46,584 nt of DNA from an uncultured Alphaproteobacteria bacterium (GCA_944391685.1 CALXUM010000012.1:1-46584); one strand, 5' to 3'; shown: positions 31,708 to 42,382, numbered from the stretch's first letter. Numbers and translations are program-made. Notes: a model not told the origin generated them from the sequence alone.

Positions 31708-33479
31708 ACGGCATTTTTAAATTGAGCGTTATATAATGCGCTGTAAGCACCTTTTTCGTTACGCAAAAGTTCTTCGTGTGTGCCTTTTTCCGCGATTTGC
31801 CCATTATTTAGGACAACGATTTCATCAGCATTGCGAATAGTGGACAAACGGTGGGCAATTACAAAAACCGTGCGGTCTTGCATAAGGTTTTCTATTGCTT
31901 TTTGTACCACAGCTTCAGCCTTGTTATCGAGTGCAGAGGTTGCCTCATCAAGAATAACTATGGGTGCATTTTTGATAAACGCACGAGCAATGGCTAAACG
32001 CTGACGTTGTCCGCCTGATAACAAGGTTCCTCTTTCACCGATTTCGGTATCAAGCCCCTGCTCCAATCCGTCAACAAAATCTTTAAGATATGCCATTTCA
32101 AGTGCTTGATTAATTTCTTTCTCCGTGGCATTTGCCTTACCCATCAGGATATTATCGCGGATACTGCCGGAAAACAAAAAGTTATCTTGGAAGACAACCG
32201 CAATATTATCCCGTAAGCTTGACAAACTAAAATCTCTTATATCCTTGCCGTCAATGGTAATGCTTCCTGAACTAATATCATAAAATCTTGGCAACAGGTT
32301 AACCAATGTTGACTTACCACCGCCGGAATTACCGACAAGGGCTGTGGTTGTTCCGGCTTTGACTTTAAGGTTGATGTTTTTTAAAACCAAAGTTCCCGGA
32401 ACATATGAAAAACAAACGTCTTTAAAACAGATTTCTTTTTTTATACCTTTTAAGGTAAGAGCATCTTTTTTATCCGTAATTGCCGGTTTGAGTTTAAGAA
32501 TCTCAAAAATACGCTCTATGGCCAAGAATGATACCTGAACCGCACTAAAATTTTTGCCAATATTTTTAATGGGAGTGTAAAGCATTATCAGAGCAGTGAT
32601 AAAAGATACGAAGTTACCGCTGGTGATGGTTCCATTGACAATTAAATAGCTGCCGTAACCGATAACTCCGCCGACACCGATTGAAACAGCAACATGCATC
32701 ATCGGTGTCATCCAACCGGTTTTTTGTACCATTTTTATGGTTAACTTAAACAACTTGGTTATGGTTGTATCATATTTGTCAAAAATTTGTTTTTGTAGAT
32801 TATATGACGCTATGGTTTTGTTTCCGGCACAAGTTTCATTGTAATGAGTTACGATGACTGCGTTTTCTTTAACCGTGTTTTGAACAACTCCTTTTATCAT
32901 CTTGCGAACCTTGGCCAGAGGTAATAAAGCACAAGTTAAAACAACTATGGCAATGATTGATAGTTGCCAGGAATTATAAATCAAGACCCCTACCAAGGCA
33001 ATTGATGAACAAATACGAGAGAAAAATAGCCTGACATTATCCATTAAGCCCACACATGCAGAATCGACATCTGTTGAAAAACGCTGCAAAATAAAACCGG
33101 AATCATTATGTTCACAATATGCAGGCTCAAGAGCCAAAAGTTTTTTAAACAAAGCTCTTTTTACATCTGTTTTAATTTTTGAGCCAACCCACTCATTCAT
33201 ATATAAAGCAACATAGTTCAGAGCTCCCTGAACTATGGTAAAAGCCACAATCAGTAAGGGAATATAAGCAGGCGAATGATCACTTTTATCTACTAAAACA
33301 ATATCCATATAAGGCTTTAAGGCCAGGGCCACAACAGCATCTAATGCACCAATGGGAATACATAATGCAATTGCCAAAAAAGCTCTGAAAGCATAGGGCT
33401 TTATAAAAGGCCACATTATTTTATAATGGTCCATAAACGGAAGTTTGGGAGATTCTTTGATTTCTTTATTAGATGCCAT
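31704..33479 (-). CDS. msbA: ABC exporter, MsbA-like lipid flippase
   Basis: Half-size ABC exporter of 591 residues: six membrane helices in the first 330 residues, then an ATPase domain with Walker A 'GNSGGGKST', signature 'LLSGGQRQRLAIARAF', Walker B 'IVILDEATSALD' and the His switch in 'VFVIAHRLST'. MsbA-type proteins flip lipid A or glycolipids across the inner membrane as dimers. The assignment to MsbA over other exporters of the family is by overall similarity, so the substrate is not certain. The DUF1294 gene ends about 10 bp upstream. Confidence 0.78.
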   Translation of the reverse strand: MASNKEIKESPKLPFMDHYKIMWPFIKPYAFRAFLAIALCIPIGALDAVVALALKPYMDIVLVDKSDHSPAYIPLLIVAFTIVQGALNYVALYMNEWVGSKIKTDVKRALFKKLLALEPAYCEHNDSGFILQRFSTDVDSACVGLMDNVRLFFSRICSSIALVGVLIYNSWQLSIIAIVVLTCALLPLAKVRKMIKGVVQNTVKENAVIVTHYNETCAGNKTIASYNLQKQIFDKYDTTITKLFKLTIKMVQKTGWMTPMMHVAVSIGVGGVIGYGSYLIVNGTITSGNFVSFITALIMLYTPIKNIGKNFSAVQVSFLAIERIFEILKLKPAITDKKDALTLKGIKKEICFKDVCFSYVPGTLVLKNINLKVKAGTTTALVGNSGGGKSTLVNLLPRFYDISSGSITIDGKDIRDFSLSSLRDNIAVVFQDNFLFSGSIRDNILMGKANATEKEINQALEMAYLKDFVDGLEQGLDTEIGERGTLLSGGQRQRLAIARAFIKNAPIVILDEATSALDNKAEAVVQKAIENLMQDRTVFVIAHRLSTIRNADEIVVLNNGQIAEKGTHEELLRNEKGAYSALYNAQFKNAV

Positions 33480-33489
33480 TTATAAGTCC

Positions 33490-33927
33490 TTAAATTAATT
33501 GTAAAAATTTTAAGATAAAATAGATTGCGGCCAATTCCATAACTATCATTAGCTTATAAGTAAGCTGATAGCTTTTTTTAGATATTTTATGTCTGAAAAT
33601 TCTTTGAGCAAAAAATGCCCCTATCCATCCGCCTAAAAATTCTAGAGTGTGTAAATCTCTTTCAGGAACTCGCCATGCCCCGCGAATGGCGGCACGTTTG
33701 TCTACCATATAGGCAAAAAATGTACTTATATTGATAAAAATAAGTTGAAAAACTACAAACAACATTATGGTTTTGGGGCTGAAGATGCTGGTGCGAAAAT
33801 AGTGCGTTTCAACAAAATAAGCACTACCTATTATCATGGCACTACTAAGCAGAAAAAAGCGGTTCCTCCTAAGCGGATAAATTAATGCAGCCAATCCAAA
33901 CAAAATTGCTGTAAACGTTATGACCAT
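33490..33927 (-). CDS. DUF1294 membrane protein
   Basis: A 145-residue protein with about four hydrophobic helices. The DUF1294 signature is 'MVDKRAAIRGAWRVPERDLHTLEFLGGWIGAFFAQRIFRHKISKKSYQ' in the middle, broken here for length: residues about 72-120 hold Asp-Lys, Arg-x-Pro-Glu and the Arg-His-Lys run. These proteins often lie alone or fused to cold-shock domains and have no known role. The gene is directly upstream of the MsbA-like gene and probably in its transcript. Confidence 0.85.
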   Translation of the reverse strand: MVITFTAILFGLAALIYPLRRNRFFLLSSAMIIGSAYFVETHYFRTSIFSPKTIMLFVVFQLIFINISTFFAYMVDKRAAIRGAWRVPERDLHTLEFLGGWIGAFFAQRIFRHKISKKSYQLTYKLMIVMELAAIYFILKFLQLI

Positions 33928-34081
33928 ATATGGTTTCCTTATCTTTAATTAACCAGCCAGCAGTTTAGTATATTTTTTTTATTTTGCAAATAGTGAATAA
34001 GTAAAAAAATATAATGTTAATTTTGATTTTTGCTTTTATAATTAATTTTATTGAAAAGTTTGTAAACTTGAGGGGTTTGTA

Positions 34082-34738
34082 ATGAAAAAAAATGCAACTT
34101 TATTATTGGCTTTTTTGACCGCTGCCTGCACTAATACCAAAGAAGTTACAATTCAGGATATTTTTGTTGACGATGATGGTAACGAAGTGGTGGTTGATCA
34201 AAACACTACCACTATTTATGAACCTAAAACAGAAGTTGTGGAAGTTGAAGCCGATGATACAGAAGTTATAAAAATTCCGCGAGCTGTTCCCAGTGTAGCG
34301 GCTCCGACAAAATACAGATTGCAAACTCGTTCTGATCGTTATGATGCTCAAAATGTGGCTCCGCAGATTTATACCATCGCCGCAACAAGGGCGACCAATA
34401 AAATGCTTGATGAAACTGCAGAATTTTATGAAAATCCAAATGGCAGTACTTTTCTTTACGTAACTGATATCAAAAAAGCAGATCGTAAGTTGCCTGACGG
34501 AGTTTATTCCGCAGCACGAACCACTAAGAATATTATTGAAGGATCAAAAACATTCAAAGTTGTAAATAAAATGGATGAGGCTGATTATTATCTGGAAACC
34601 ATTATTGATAATGCCGGCACACCGGAAGAACCGATATTTGTTTACAAATTAATTCTTTTTGATGCTAAAAATAATAAAATCAATGAATGGGTTGAAACAA
34701 TCCGTCGTGTTCGTAATGATGACAGAAGCTGGTGGTAA
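34082..34738 (+). CDS. Lipoprotein, possible LpoB-like PBP activator
   Basis: A 218-residue lipoprotein with signal 'LLLAFLTAAC' (Cys lipobox near residue 16), an acidic, disordered linker rich in Asp/Glu/Val, and a C-terminal domain of alternating strands: 'TFLYVTDIKKADRKLPDG', 'FKVVNKMDEADYYLETII' and 'VYKLILFDAKNNKINEWVETIRRVRND'. The last phrase resembles LpoB/CsgG-type domains ('Tg.i.W.e...'). That is a tentative match. GAGGGG lies upstream of the ATG. The stop overlaps the start of the next exported protein (TAATG), so the two are co-expressed and may work together. Confidence 0.7.
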   Translation: MKKNATLLLAFLTAACTNTKEVTIQDIFVDDDGNEVVVDQNTTTIYEPKTEVVEVEADDTEVIKIPRAVPSVAAPTKYRLQTRSDRYDAQNVAPQIYTIAATRATNKMLDETAEFYENPNGSTFLYVTDIKKADRKLPDGVYSAARTTKNIIEGSKTFKVVNKMDEADYYLETIIDNAGTPEEPIFVYKLILFDAKNNKINEWVETIRRVRNDDRSWW

Positions 34739-35721
34739 TGCGGCAAAGAACTTGTAAATATCTTTTATTATTGCTGGTTCTTTTTAATCCTTTTGCAAAC
34801 GTCTATGCAATGGATAATGAGGTGATGTCGGTTTATGCCACTACTTGTGAAGATATAAAACCTAATGAAGCAAAATCTTCCGTCAGGGTTAGAGCAACAG
34901 ACAAAGCCAGTTTTAAAGCTGTTGAAAATTTGGCTCAAATGCAAGAGTATAGAAATCAATATCCAACTCATGATTTTAATGTTTTGGTTTATAAAATCGT
35001 GGATAATTATTTAGAAGATTTAACTATCCGTACCACTGAACAAACAAGTGACCAATTATGTGTTGAAGTTACCGGTTATTTACAAGAAAAGAATATTAAA
35101 GCTGCAATTAATGAAAATATGCAAAAGCATGAAAACACCAAAACCGATTATCCGCAAGCCTTAGAAATTGAGAATAGAAAAGATGCCTTGCAGCCAATAG
35201 TTACAGATTTGCCACCAAAGCCTGAAATAACCATAAAAAAAGAAATCGCGGCGGAAACAGCTTTAGAAGAGAATGCTACGACTGCTGAAGGCAAGGCTAA
35301 AGTTTTTATAGGCCCTACAACTTTTTTCAATAATACATCTACTGATGTTTTTATATCTGAAATTCAGCAAAATTTGCAACAAGAAAAAAACGTAACTTTT
35401 ATAAGTGATGAAAAATCGGCTGATTATATTATTAAGAGTAAGGTTTTAAGAGCTAAAGTTGACCCTATAAACAGTAAGACCAATCGTTTACAAATGGTGA
35501 TTGCCGTTGATTTGACAAAACTCGCAAACGGTGAAACAATTACGGATCATCAAAACCGTTTTATTTTATTTGAAAGCTCTGAAGATGAACAAATTGTAGC
35601 TAATTCGCTGATGAAAAAATTGTTACGACAAGCCATCAAAAATATTGCTTCTAAAATTGAAACAACATCTTCAGATAACGGAGCTGTTATAACCCCTCCT
35701 GCCAAACTGACAGAAAATTAA
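34738..35721 (+). CDS. Exported protein, LpoB/CsgG-like pair partner
   Basis: A 327-residue secreted protein with signal peptide (RTCKYLLLLLVLFNPFANVYA). The mature N-terminal part contains 'KSSVRVRATDKASFKAVENLAQMQEY', a flagellar-assembly-T-like or DUF-type pattern, and the C-terminal half has 'VFIGPTTFFNNTSTDVFISEIQQNLQ', 'ISDEKSADYIIKSKVLRAKVD' and 'LQMVIAVDLTKLANGE'. These resemble a CsgG/LpoB-type domain. I selected the ATG at 34738 rather than the GTG at 34732 because it shares the A of the preceding TAA. Function is unproven; co-expression with the lipoprotein is well supported. Confidence 0.65.
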   Translation: MRQRTCKYLLLLLVLFNPFANVYAMDNEVMSVYATTCEDIKPNEAKSSVRVRATDKASFKAVENLAQMQEYRNQYPTHDFNVLVYKIVDNYLEDLTIRTTEQTSDQLCVEVTGYLQEKNIKAAINENMQKHENTKTDYPQALEIENRKDALQPIVTDLPPKPEITIKKEIAAETALEENATTAEGKAKVFIGPTTFFNNTSTDVFISEIQQNLQQEKNVTFISDEKSADYIIKSKVLRAKVDPINSKTNRLQMVIAVDLTKLANGETITDHQNRFILFESSEDEQIVANSLMKKLLRQAIKNIASKIETTSSDNGAVITPPAKLTEN

Positions 35722-36491
35722 TCTTCTTCTCCGTCCCAGGCTTCATGAGTTTTAATATTTTTGACAACAACCGAAATATTACGTAACGGCTTACGTCCGC
35801 TGGAAATCCAAAAAGCTTCTATTTTAGCATTTAGGCTATCTTCTATTTTGCTACAAAAATTATCATCAAAATTTACATAAAGCTCTATTTCTAATTCGGG
35901 AAAACCCCTATCATCATAAAGATTGTATTCATAAGAGCATAAATAGTCAGCAGAATTTTCTAAAATGAGTTTTTGAATATTTTTAAATTGTTCCTGATAT
36001 ACACCTATTCTAAAAACATCGGCAAATTGAAACAGCAATTCATCATCGTCATAGACTTCAGGAATATCAGACAATCTTTCTAGAAGATTAATATTGCCAG
36101 TCATTACTGAAAACTTAGCCAGCACTGGATAAAACTCGTCTGCATTTTCTTTAAGTTTTTCGAATCTCGGCTTGAGCAAAATACTGGCCATTTCAACAAG
36201 ACCTAGATTAAGTAAATTTTCAATATATATTTGTTCAAAATAAGGAGAGATATTACCTCCTATATCCCAAATCTTATTGGCAAGAGCTTTAGATTTGCTG
36301 CGATTACCAAGCATGTTTTGCTCAAACATCATGGTTATCAATCCTTCTATATTATTAGGATCAATTTGCATTTTGGCATAAATTTGTTGCTCAATTTTCA
36401 TAATCTCGGCACTTTGATTATAATCAAGCAAAAACAGTTGTTCCAACAAACTTTCAAAATCAGGTGATTGTGATGCGGTTGTCTCTTCCAT
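35718..36491 (-). CDS. Helical-repeat hypothetical protein
   Basis: A 257-residue acidic cytoplasmic protein, mostly helical, with repeated paired-helix spacing (for example 'IEQQIYAKMQIDPNNIEGLI', 'LGNRSKSKALANKIWDI', 'YIENLLNLGLVEMASILLKP') that suggests a TPR-like solenoid. A beta-containing C-terminal part has 'FPELEIELYVNFDDNFCSKIEDSLNA'. No known domain. It lies 9 nt downstream of dtd and shares TTAA with the convergent exported gene. Partner binding is the best guess. Confidence 0.68.
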   Translation of the reverse strand: MEETTASQSPDFESLLEQLFLLDYNQSAEIMKIEQQIYAKMQIDPNNIEGLITMMFEQNMLGNRSKSKALANKIWDIGGNISPYFEQIYIENLLNLGLVEMASILLKPRFEKLKENADEFYPVLAKFSVMTGNINLLERLSDIPEVYDDDELLFQFADVFRIGVYQEQFKNIQKLILENSADYLCSYEYNLYDDRGFPELEIELYVNFDDNFCSKIEDSLNAKIEAFWISSGRKPLRNISVVVKNIKTHEAWDGEED

Positions 36492-36500
36492 TTGTTTCTC

Positions 36501-36941
36501 CTATTTTTTTTCAAGCAAAAATGTTACCGGACCATCATTAATCAGGTGCACTTTCATATCCGCTTGAAAAATACCTGTTTTAACCGGTAATTGATGTTTG
36601 CGTAAACAATCATTAAAATATTCATATAATCTATTGGCTTCTTGAGGCTCAGCAGCATTTTCGAATCCGGGACGATTGCCGCGACCGGTGTCTCCGGCAA
36701 GGGTGAATTGAGAAACCACCAAAATTGAGCCTTTAATTTCTTGCACAGAAAGATTCATCTTGCCCAAATCATCTTCAAATATGCGTAAATTAGAAACCTT
36801 GCGAGCAAGATATTCGGCTTGGGTTTCATTATCCCCTTTTTCCACCCCTAAAAACACCAACAAACCCTTATCAATGGAAGAAACTTCCTGATTGTTGACA
36901 ACAACTTTTGAGGTTAAAACTCTTTGTACCAATGCACGCAT
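36501..36941 (-). CDS. dtd: D-aminoacyl-tRNA deacylase
   Basis: A 146-residue enzyme that removes D-amino acids mischarged on tRNA. The start 'MRALVQRVLTSKVVVN', the 'VVSQFTLAGDTGRGNRPGF' loop and the C-terminal 'HLINDGPVTFLLE' block are diagnostic (SQFTL and Gly-Pro-Val-Thr signatures), giving the cross-subunit Gly-cisPro. Full length. The ATG is 60 bp from the SpmAB-type gene. It precedes the helical-repeat gene in the same direction. Confidence 0.94.
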   Translation of the reverse strand: MRALVQRVLTSKVVVNNQEVSSIDKGLLVFLGVEKGDNETQAEYLARKVSNLRIFEDDLGKMNLSVQEIKGSILVVSQFTLAGDTGRGNRPGFENAAEPQEANRLYEYFNDCLRKHQLPVKTGIFQADMKVHLINDGPVTFLLEKK

Positions 36942-36999
36942 TTTATTTTCCTTTGGATGTAATTATATTCATATTTAGGTTTAAGATAAATTAATTTTC

Positions 37000-38226
37000 T
37001 TAATAAAAAAGGTATGAAAAATAAATTGCCGCCGAAATACCAGCTAAATCAGCCAACAGAGCACAGGGTAAAGCTGCCCCTACTTTGCTGATTTTAACGG
37101 CTCCGAAATAAACCGCCAAAACATAAAACGTTGTTTCGGTAGAGCCTTGAACTACGGAGGCAACAAACGCCGGAAAACTGTTAGGCCCGTAGTTTACCAT
37201 GGTTTCTATCATCATGGCTCTGGCTCCGCTACCGGACAGCGGTTTCATTATGGCTGTCGGCAAAGCTTTAACAAACTCCGTATCAAAGCCAAGGCCTGAA
37301 AATAATTTTTCAAAACCTAAAACTATCAGATCCAGGACACCTGATGTTCTCAAAACCGCAATGGCCACCAACATGGCAACCAAATAAGGGATTATTCTTA
37401 CCGCAATAGAGAAACCTTCTTTAGCTCCTTCAATAAATGTTTCATAAACATTGATTTTTTTTAATAGGCCTGAACAAATAAACAAAACTATAATCGCAAA
37501 CAAAATAAAATTTCCGCAATTGGCTGATGCACTCAAACGAGTATCTTCAGGCAAAGAATTAAAATACCAAGCTATAACGGCTATAAAACCAATGAATGCT
37601 CCCAAATACCCCAAAACGACACGATTGAAAATGTTGAGTCTTTGCACCAAACAAACTGACAAAAAGCCTACCAATGTTGAAGCTGAGGTGGCAAACAAAA
37701 TCGGCATAAAAACCGCACTGGGATTTGTTGCTCCCAACTCAGATCTATACATTAAAATCGTGATAGGGATTAGAGTTATTGCAGAGGAATTAATAACCAT
37801 AAATAAGACTTGAGCATTGGATGCTTTGTCTTTTTGAGGATTGATTTCTTGTAGTTGTTCCATGGCCTTAAGCCCCATGGGAGTGGCCGCATTATCCAAA
37901 CCTAAGACGTTTGCCGCCATATTCATGATGATTGAGCCCATAGCCGGTGAGTTGTCAGGAACTTCGGGCATTATTTTTCTAAATAGCGGACGCAAAGCTT
38001 TAGCTAACCAATCGGTTATGCCAGATGTTTGAGCTATTTTCAACAAACCAAGCCAGAGACACAAAATTCCGGTTAAATTAAGGCATATGCTGAACGCTGT
38101 TTTTGAAGATGAGAAAGTGGCAGATACTAGCTCTGTCCAAACATCAGCATTTCCTAAATACAAGCTCTGATAAAGAGCAAAAATAAAGGCACTCAAAAAA
38201 AACGATATCCAGATTATATTCAGCAT
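37000..38226 (-). CDS. Fused SpmA/SpmB nucleoside-recognition membrane protein
   Basis: A 408-residue integral membrane protein with about ten helices. The first half has 'WLAKALRPLFRKIMPEVPDNSPAMGSIIMNMAANVLGLDNAATPMG' (cut here to a description: the SpmA-like 'LGLDNAATPMGLKAM'), and the second half 'IRIIPYLVAMLVAIAVLR' and 'LSGSGARAMMIETM' as in SpmB. Such fused forms are common in Gram-negatives and carry 'nucleoside recognition' or Gate domains, though the substrate is unknown. The name comes from sporulation genes, but no sporulation is implied here. It lies upstream of dtd. Confidence 0.85.
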   Translation of the reverse strand: MLNIIWISFFLSAFIFALYQSLYLGNADVWTELVSATFSSSKTAFSICLNLTGILCLWLGLLKIAQTSGITDWLAKALRPLFRKIMPEVPDNSPAMGSIIMNMAANVLGLDNAATPMGLKAMEQLQEINPQKDKASNAQVLFMVINSSAITLIPITILMYRSELGATNPSAVFMPILFATSASTLVGFLSVCLVQRLNIFNRVVLGYLGAFIGFIAVIAWYFNSLPEDTRLSASANCGNFILFAIIVLFICSGLLKKINVYETFIEGAKEGFSIAVRIIPYLVAMLVAIAVLRTSGVLDLIVLGFEKLFSGLGFDTEFVKALPTAIMKPLSGSGARAMMIETMVNYGPNSFPAFVASVVQGSTETTFYVLAVYFGAVKISKVGAALPCALLADLAGISAAIYFSYLFY

Positions 38227-38273
38227 TTTCCCTCCAATAACCTGAATATTAAAACAAAATAGTGAATATATCC

Positions 38274-39431
38274 CTAAGATGCATAAGCCGGTTTTTTACG
38301 AAGATAAAAAACATAAATCAGCAATGCAACACCAACTGTTGCCGAAGCCGCCATAAACATTTTTGAATAACCGACAATTTCGGCTAAGGTTCCTAAAGTT
38401 AGAGCTCCTAATCCATTACCTAAATCCATACCGCTGAAAAATGTAGCATTTGCCGCTCCCAGCTTATCAGATGGAACTTTTTTAACTACCATTGTTTGCA
38501 AAGTCATTTGGCAAGCCCCAAATCCTAAGCCATATAAAAATGCCGGAATCAAAAACATAAACAGATTATGTGATTGAGAAATCAAAAACAAGGCTATTAT
38601 CATGCTTGATAAGCCTGGGATAAGAGCTACGGCATAACCTTTTTGATCAACAATTCTTCCGGTTAAAAGTCTGCTTAAAAAAATGGCTACGGCATAAACC
38701 GTGAAAAACCAACCAATATCAGCAACCCCCTGCTCTGCCGCAAACAACGGCAAAAAGCTGGCAATACTTGAAAATGTTGCCGAGGTGCAAAACAGCAAAA
38801 ATGTTGGCCCTAAAGCTTGAAAATCATACAAACTTTGATGTTTGTCAGTGGTTTGCGGATGATAGGAAGGATATTTTATAACAAAAGAAACGACAATAGC
38901 TATGACAACCAAAATACCAGATAAGAGAATCATTTTATGAAAACCAAAATGATCAGCTATATAAAGGCCTGATGCCGGAGCTATTGCCATTGATAGGCTG
39001 TTTGATAATGTAAAATAACCTATCCCTTCCGCCAGCCTTTTTTTAGGTAACATAGAAGCTGCTATGGTTGCATTTGATGTTCCTGAAACTCCCCAGCCAA
39101 TACCATTGACAAGACGAATAACCACAATAACAGATATTACACTGGCAAAATAATATGAAAAAGAAGATATACATAAAACAAACAAGCCAAAAATAAAAAC
39201 TTTGCAACGACCTATTTTATCTAAGGCCAGACCTGAAAAAGGGCGTGCAACAAGCGACGTTACCGTGAATATACCCATAACAAAGCCAATTATGGAATCT
39301 GTTCCGCCAAGTTCATGAACATAAAGCGGTAATGTCGGAAAAATCATTTGAAAACTGAAAAAAATCAAAAAATTAATAATGGTGACGCCAATAAAACTAT
39401 GCGTAAATATGGGTGGCTCTTTTCCAAACAT
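38274..39431 (-). CDS. Major facilitator superfamily transporter
   Basis: A 385-residue transporter with about 12 helices. The typical MFS loop-2 'FSGLALDKIGRCKVFI' with Asp/Gly/Arg, and the second-half loop 'LTGRIVDQKGYAVALI' match the family. It resembles drug- or sugar-efflux-type MFS proteins, but no substrate can be read. The 45-bp gap to the SpmAB gene has no terminator. Confidence 0.85.
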   Translation of the reverse strand: MFGKEPPIFTHSFIGVTIINFLIFFSFQMIFPTLPLYVHELGGTDSIIGFVMGIFTVTSLVARPFSGLALDKIGRCKVFIFGLFVLCISSFSYYFASVISVIVVIRLVNGIGWGVSGTSNATIAASMLPKKRLAEGIGYFTLSNSLSMAIAPASGLYIADHFGFHKMILLSGILVVIAIVVSFVIKYPSYHPQTTDKHQSLYDFQALGPTFLLFCTSATFSSIASFLPLFAAEQGVADIGWFFTVYAVAIFLSRLLTGRIVDQKGYAVALIPGLSSMIIALFLISQSHNLFMFLIPAFLYGLGFGACQMTLQTMVVKKVPSDKLGAANATFFSGMDLGNGLGALTLGTLAEIVGYSKMFMAASATVGVALLIYVFYLRKKPAYAS

Positions 39432-39474
39432 TAAAAAACTCCTTTTTGTTATATATAAACACTTAACATTAGTT

Positions 39475-40428
39475 TTATAAGTTGTTCTTTTGAAGTTTTT
39501 TGCGTTTTTTTAAGGTGGTCAGCTTATCGCTTACTACAGCCGTATCTCGTCCGGTTTTAGCTAAGCGATCGTACATTCGTTCAATTTCTTTTTCTAAGTA
39601 TGCCTGCTCAATTTCACTGGCAAGCTCTTGTTTCTCTTCTTTGCTGCCATGATTGATAATTCTTTCTTTTTCTGCTAATATGTTTTCTATTGAATTTTTG
39701 CTTTCAATTTCTTTCTTCAAAAAATATGGCAATTCATAAATAAGCTGACGAGTAGCCGTATATGCTTCAGCCGTAGTATTACCTTTTTTGTACGCAAGTT
39801 TAAGCAGTTTAAAAACCACTCCCATTTCATGATTATCATCAACTACAATAAACGGTATAGGATCACAAAATCCCTTCACAGCAATACTTTTCAAATATTC
39901 AACAAGATGATGAAAATAACCTTCAACGTTGTATAGAATAAAGGGTTTTACTTGCAAAAAGCCGTCTTGCATGGCGACACAATCATAAGCAAGTTCATCT
40001 AGAGTGCCAACTCCGCCGGGAGCAAAAACCACAAAGTCTGACTTGAGAAGTTTTTGTTTACGTTCTTCAAGAGTTTGAGCAACAATAACATCTTCGATTT
40101 GACTTAAAATTTCATCACTTTGATACAAATCATAATATTCTTTGGTGGTTATACCTTGAATCGGCGATCCCTCTAAATTTTTACGGTTCCAGCCATCTAA
40201 AACTCCCCTGGCAACAGCACCCATTATTCCTTTGCTGGAAAGACCAAAATCCAATTTGAACTCATTTTTGGCTATTTGGAGTCCTAGATTATAGGCCTCC
40301 TCAACATAAATGTTATCTTCACCCGAACGTGAACCTCCGGCAACAAAAACTCTTAATCCTTCTTTAGCATTATCATTACGGAAGGAATCAACAACTTGTT
40401 CAAATTCTTTTTTGTTTTGTTTTGTCAT
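39475..40428 (-). CDS. LOG-family protein with coiled-coil extension
   Basis: Rossmann-like protein of the LOG (lysine decarboxylase-like) family. The catalytic arrangement 'LEERKQKLL' and 'FAPGGVGTLDEL' is kept. The usual nearby 'YGGG..GLMG' reads 'FGLSSKGIMGAVARG', so the first glycine loop is altered. Known members release nucleobases from nucleoside monophosphates. At 317 residues it is over 100 longer than the typical LOG protein: residues about 215-317 are charged helices ending in Lys-rich 'LKKRKKLQKNNL'. The gene abuts the tgt stop without a gap, so it is in the tgt transcript. Confidence 0.78.
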   Translation of the reverse strand: MTKQNKKEFEQVVDSFRNDNAKEGLRVFVAGGSRSGEDNIYVEEAYNLGLQIAKNEFKLDFGLSSKGIMGAVARGVLDGWNRKNLEGSPIQGITTKEYYDLYQSDEILSQIEDVIVAQTLEERKQKLLKSDFVVFAPGGVGTLDELAYDCVAMQDGFLQVKPFILYNVEGYFHHLVEYLKSIAVKGFCDPIPFIVVDDNHEMGVVFKLLKLAYKKGNTTAEAYTATRQLIYELPYFLKKEIESKNSIENILAEKERIINHGSKEEKQELASEIEQAYLEKEIERMYDRLAKTGRDTAVVSDKLTTLKKRKKLQKNNL

Positions 40429-41589
<1,161 letters not shown>

Positions 41590-41615
41590 TCAGAAACAAA
41601 CTTATTGCAAGAAAT

Positions 41616-42323
41616 TTATATTTCGTCAGATGAGAATTCGGAACTGGAATCTATGGCATATCCGGTGGCTCGCACGGTACGAATATAATCAGGGCCAAAC
41701 TCGTTTAATGACTTACGCAGCCTTCTGATATGAACATCAACGGTGCGGGATTCAACATAGATATTATCCCCCCAAACGGTTTTGAGCAAAAATTCCCTAG
41801 AAAAAACTTTACCAGGAGTTTCCATTAACATCTTTAACAATCTGAATTCAGTCGGCCCTAAATGGATATAATTATCACCGCGGAAAACTTTTTTCTCTAC
41901 CAAATCCATGCGAATATCTTCAAATGTTAACTCTTTTTCTGTTTGCGGCTCAGGAGCCCTACGAAGTTGAGTTTTTACCCTGGCCATAAGTTCCGGAATG
42001 GAAAACGGTTTGGTTACATAATCATCAGCACCGGAGCTTAAACCTTTTACTTTGTCTTCTTCTTCACCTTTGGCGGTTAACATAATGACAGGGATAGTTT
42101 TAATATCAGGCTTGGAACGAATAAGTTTACAAATATCAACTCCGGACATCTCAGGCAACATCCAGTCAAGCAAAATTACCGAAGGGTGACTTCGTTCTAT
42201 TTCGGCAAGAGCCTTACTGCCACGGGTTTCAATAACCACATCATAGCCTTCTTTTTCCAAATTATATTTGAGCATTAAAGCTAAAGCCTCTTCATCTTCA
42301 ATAATCATAACCAGATGTTTCAT
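41616..42323 (-). CDS. phoB: PhoB-type response regulator
   Basis: OmpR-family regulator of 235 residues with a receiver domain (acid pair Glu9/Asp10, phosphoacceptor Asp53 in 'ILLDWMLPE', Lys105 in 'VTKPFS') and a C-terminal winged helix ('LGPTEFRLLKMLMETPG', 'RTVDVHIRRLRKSL', 'IRTVRATGYAI'). These agree with PhoB, the phosphate-starvation activator. No phoR kinase is adjacent. A Shine-Dalgarno TTGGAG lies upstream, and a CTGTCATAAA half-site (42361-42370, minus strand) lies about 40 bp before the start, as in an autoregulated phoB. Confidence 0.86.
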   Translation of the reverse strand: MKHLVMIIEDEEALALMLKYNLEKEGYDVVIETRGSKALAEIERSHPSVILLDWMLPEMSGVDICKLIRSKPDIKTIPVIMLTAKGEEEDKVKGLSSGADDYVTKPFSIPELMARVKTQLRRAPEPQTEKELTFEDIRMDLVEKKVFRGDNYIHLGPTEFRLLKMLMETPGKVFSREFLLKTVWGDNIYVESRTVDVHIRRLRKSLNEFGPDYIRTVRATGYAIDSSSEFSSDEI

Positions 42324-42360
42324 CAGCGTTAATCTCCAAGTGATTGTTTATTCTTTAGAG

Positions 42361-42370
42361 TTTATGACAG
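42361..42370 (-). promoter_or_regulatory. Pho-box half-site upstream of phoB
   Basis: Minus strand CTGTCATAAA matches the first CTGTCAT repeat plus A-rich spacer of a Pho box. The second repeat (CTCTAAA) matches only about four of seven positions. Autoregulation is plausible, not shown. Confidence 0.4.
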
Positions 42371-42382
42371 CTCAAGTTAATT

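Noticed and set aside
37000..38226. Sporulation function from the SpmA/SpmB name
   Set aside because: Fused homologues occur widely in non-sporulating bacteria; no other sporulation gene is seen.
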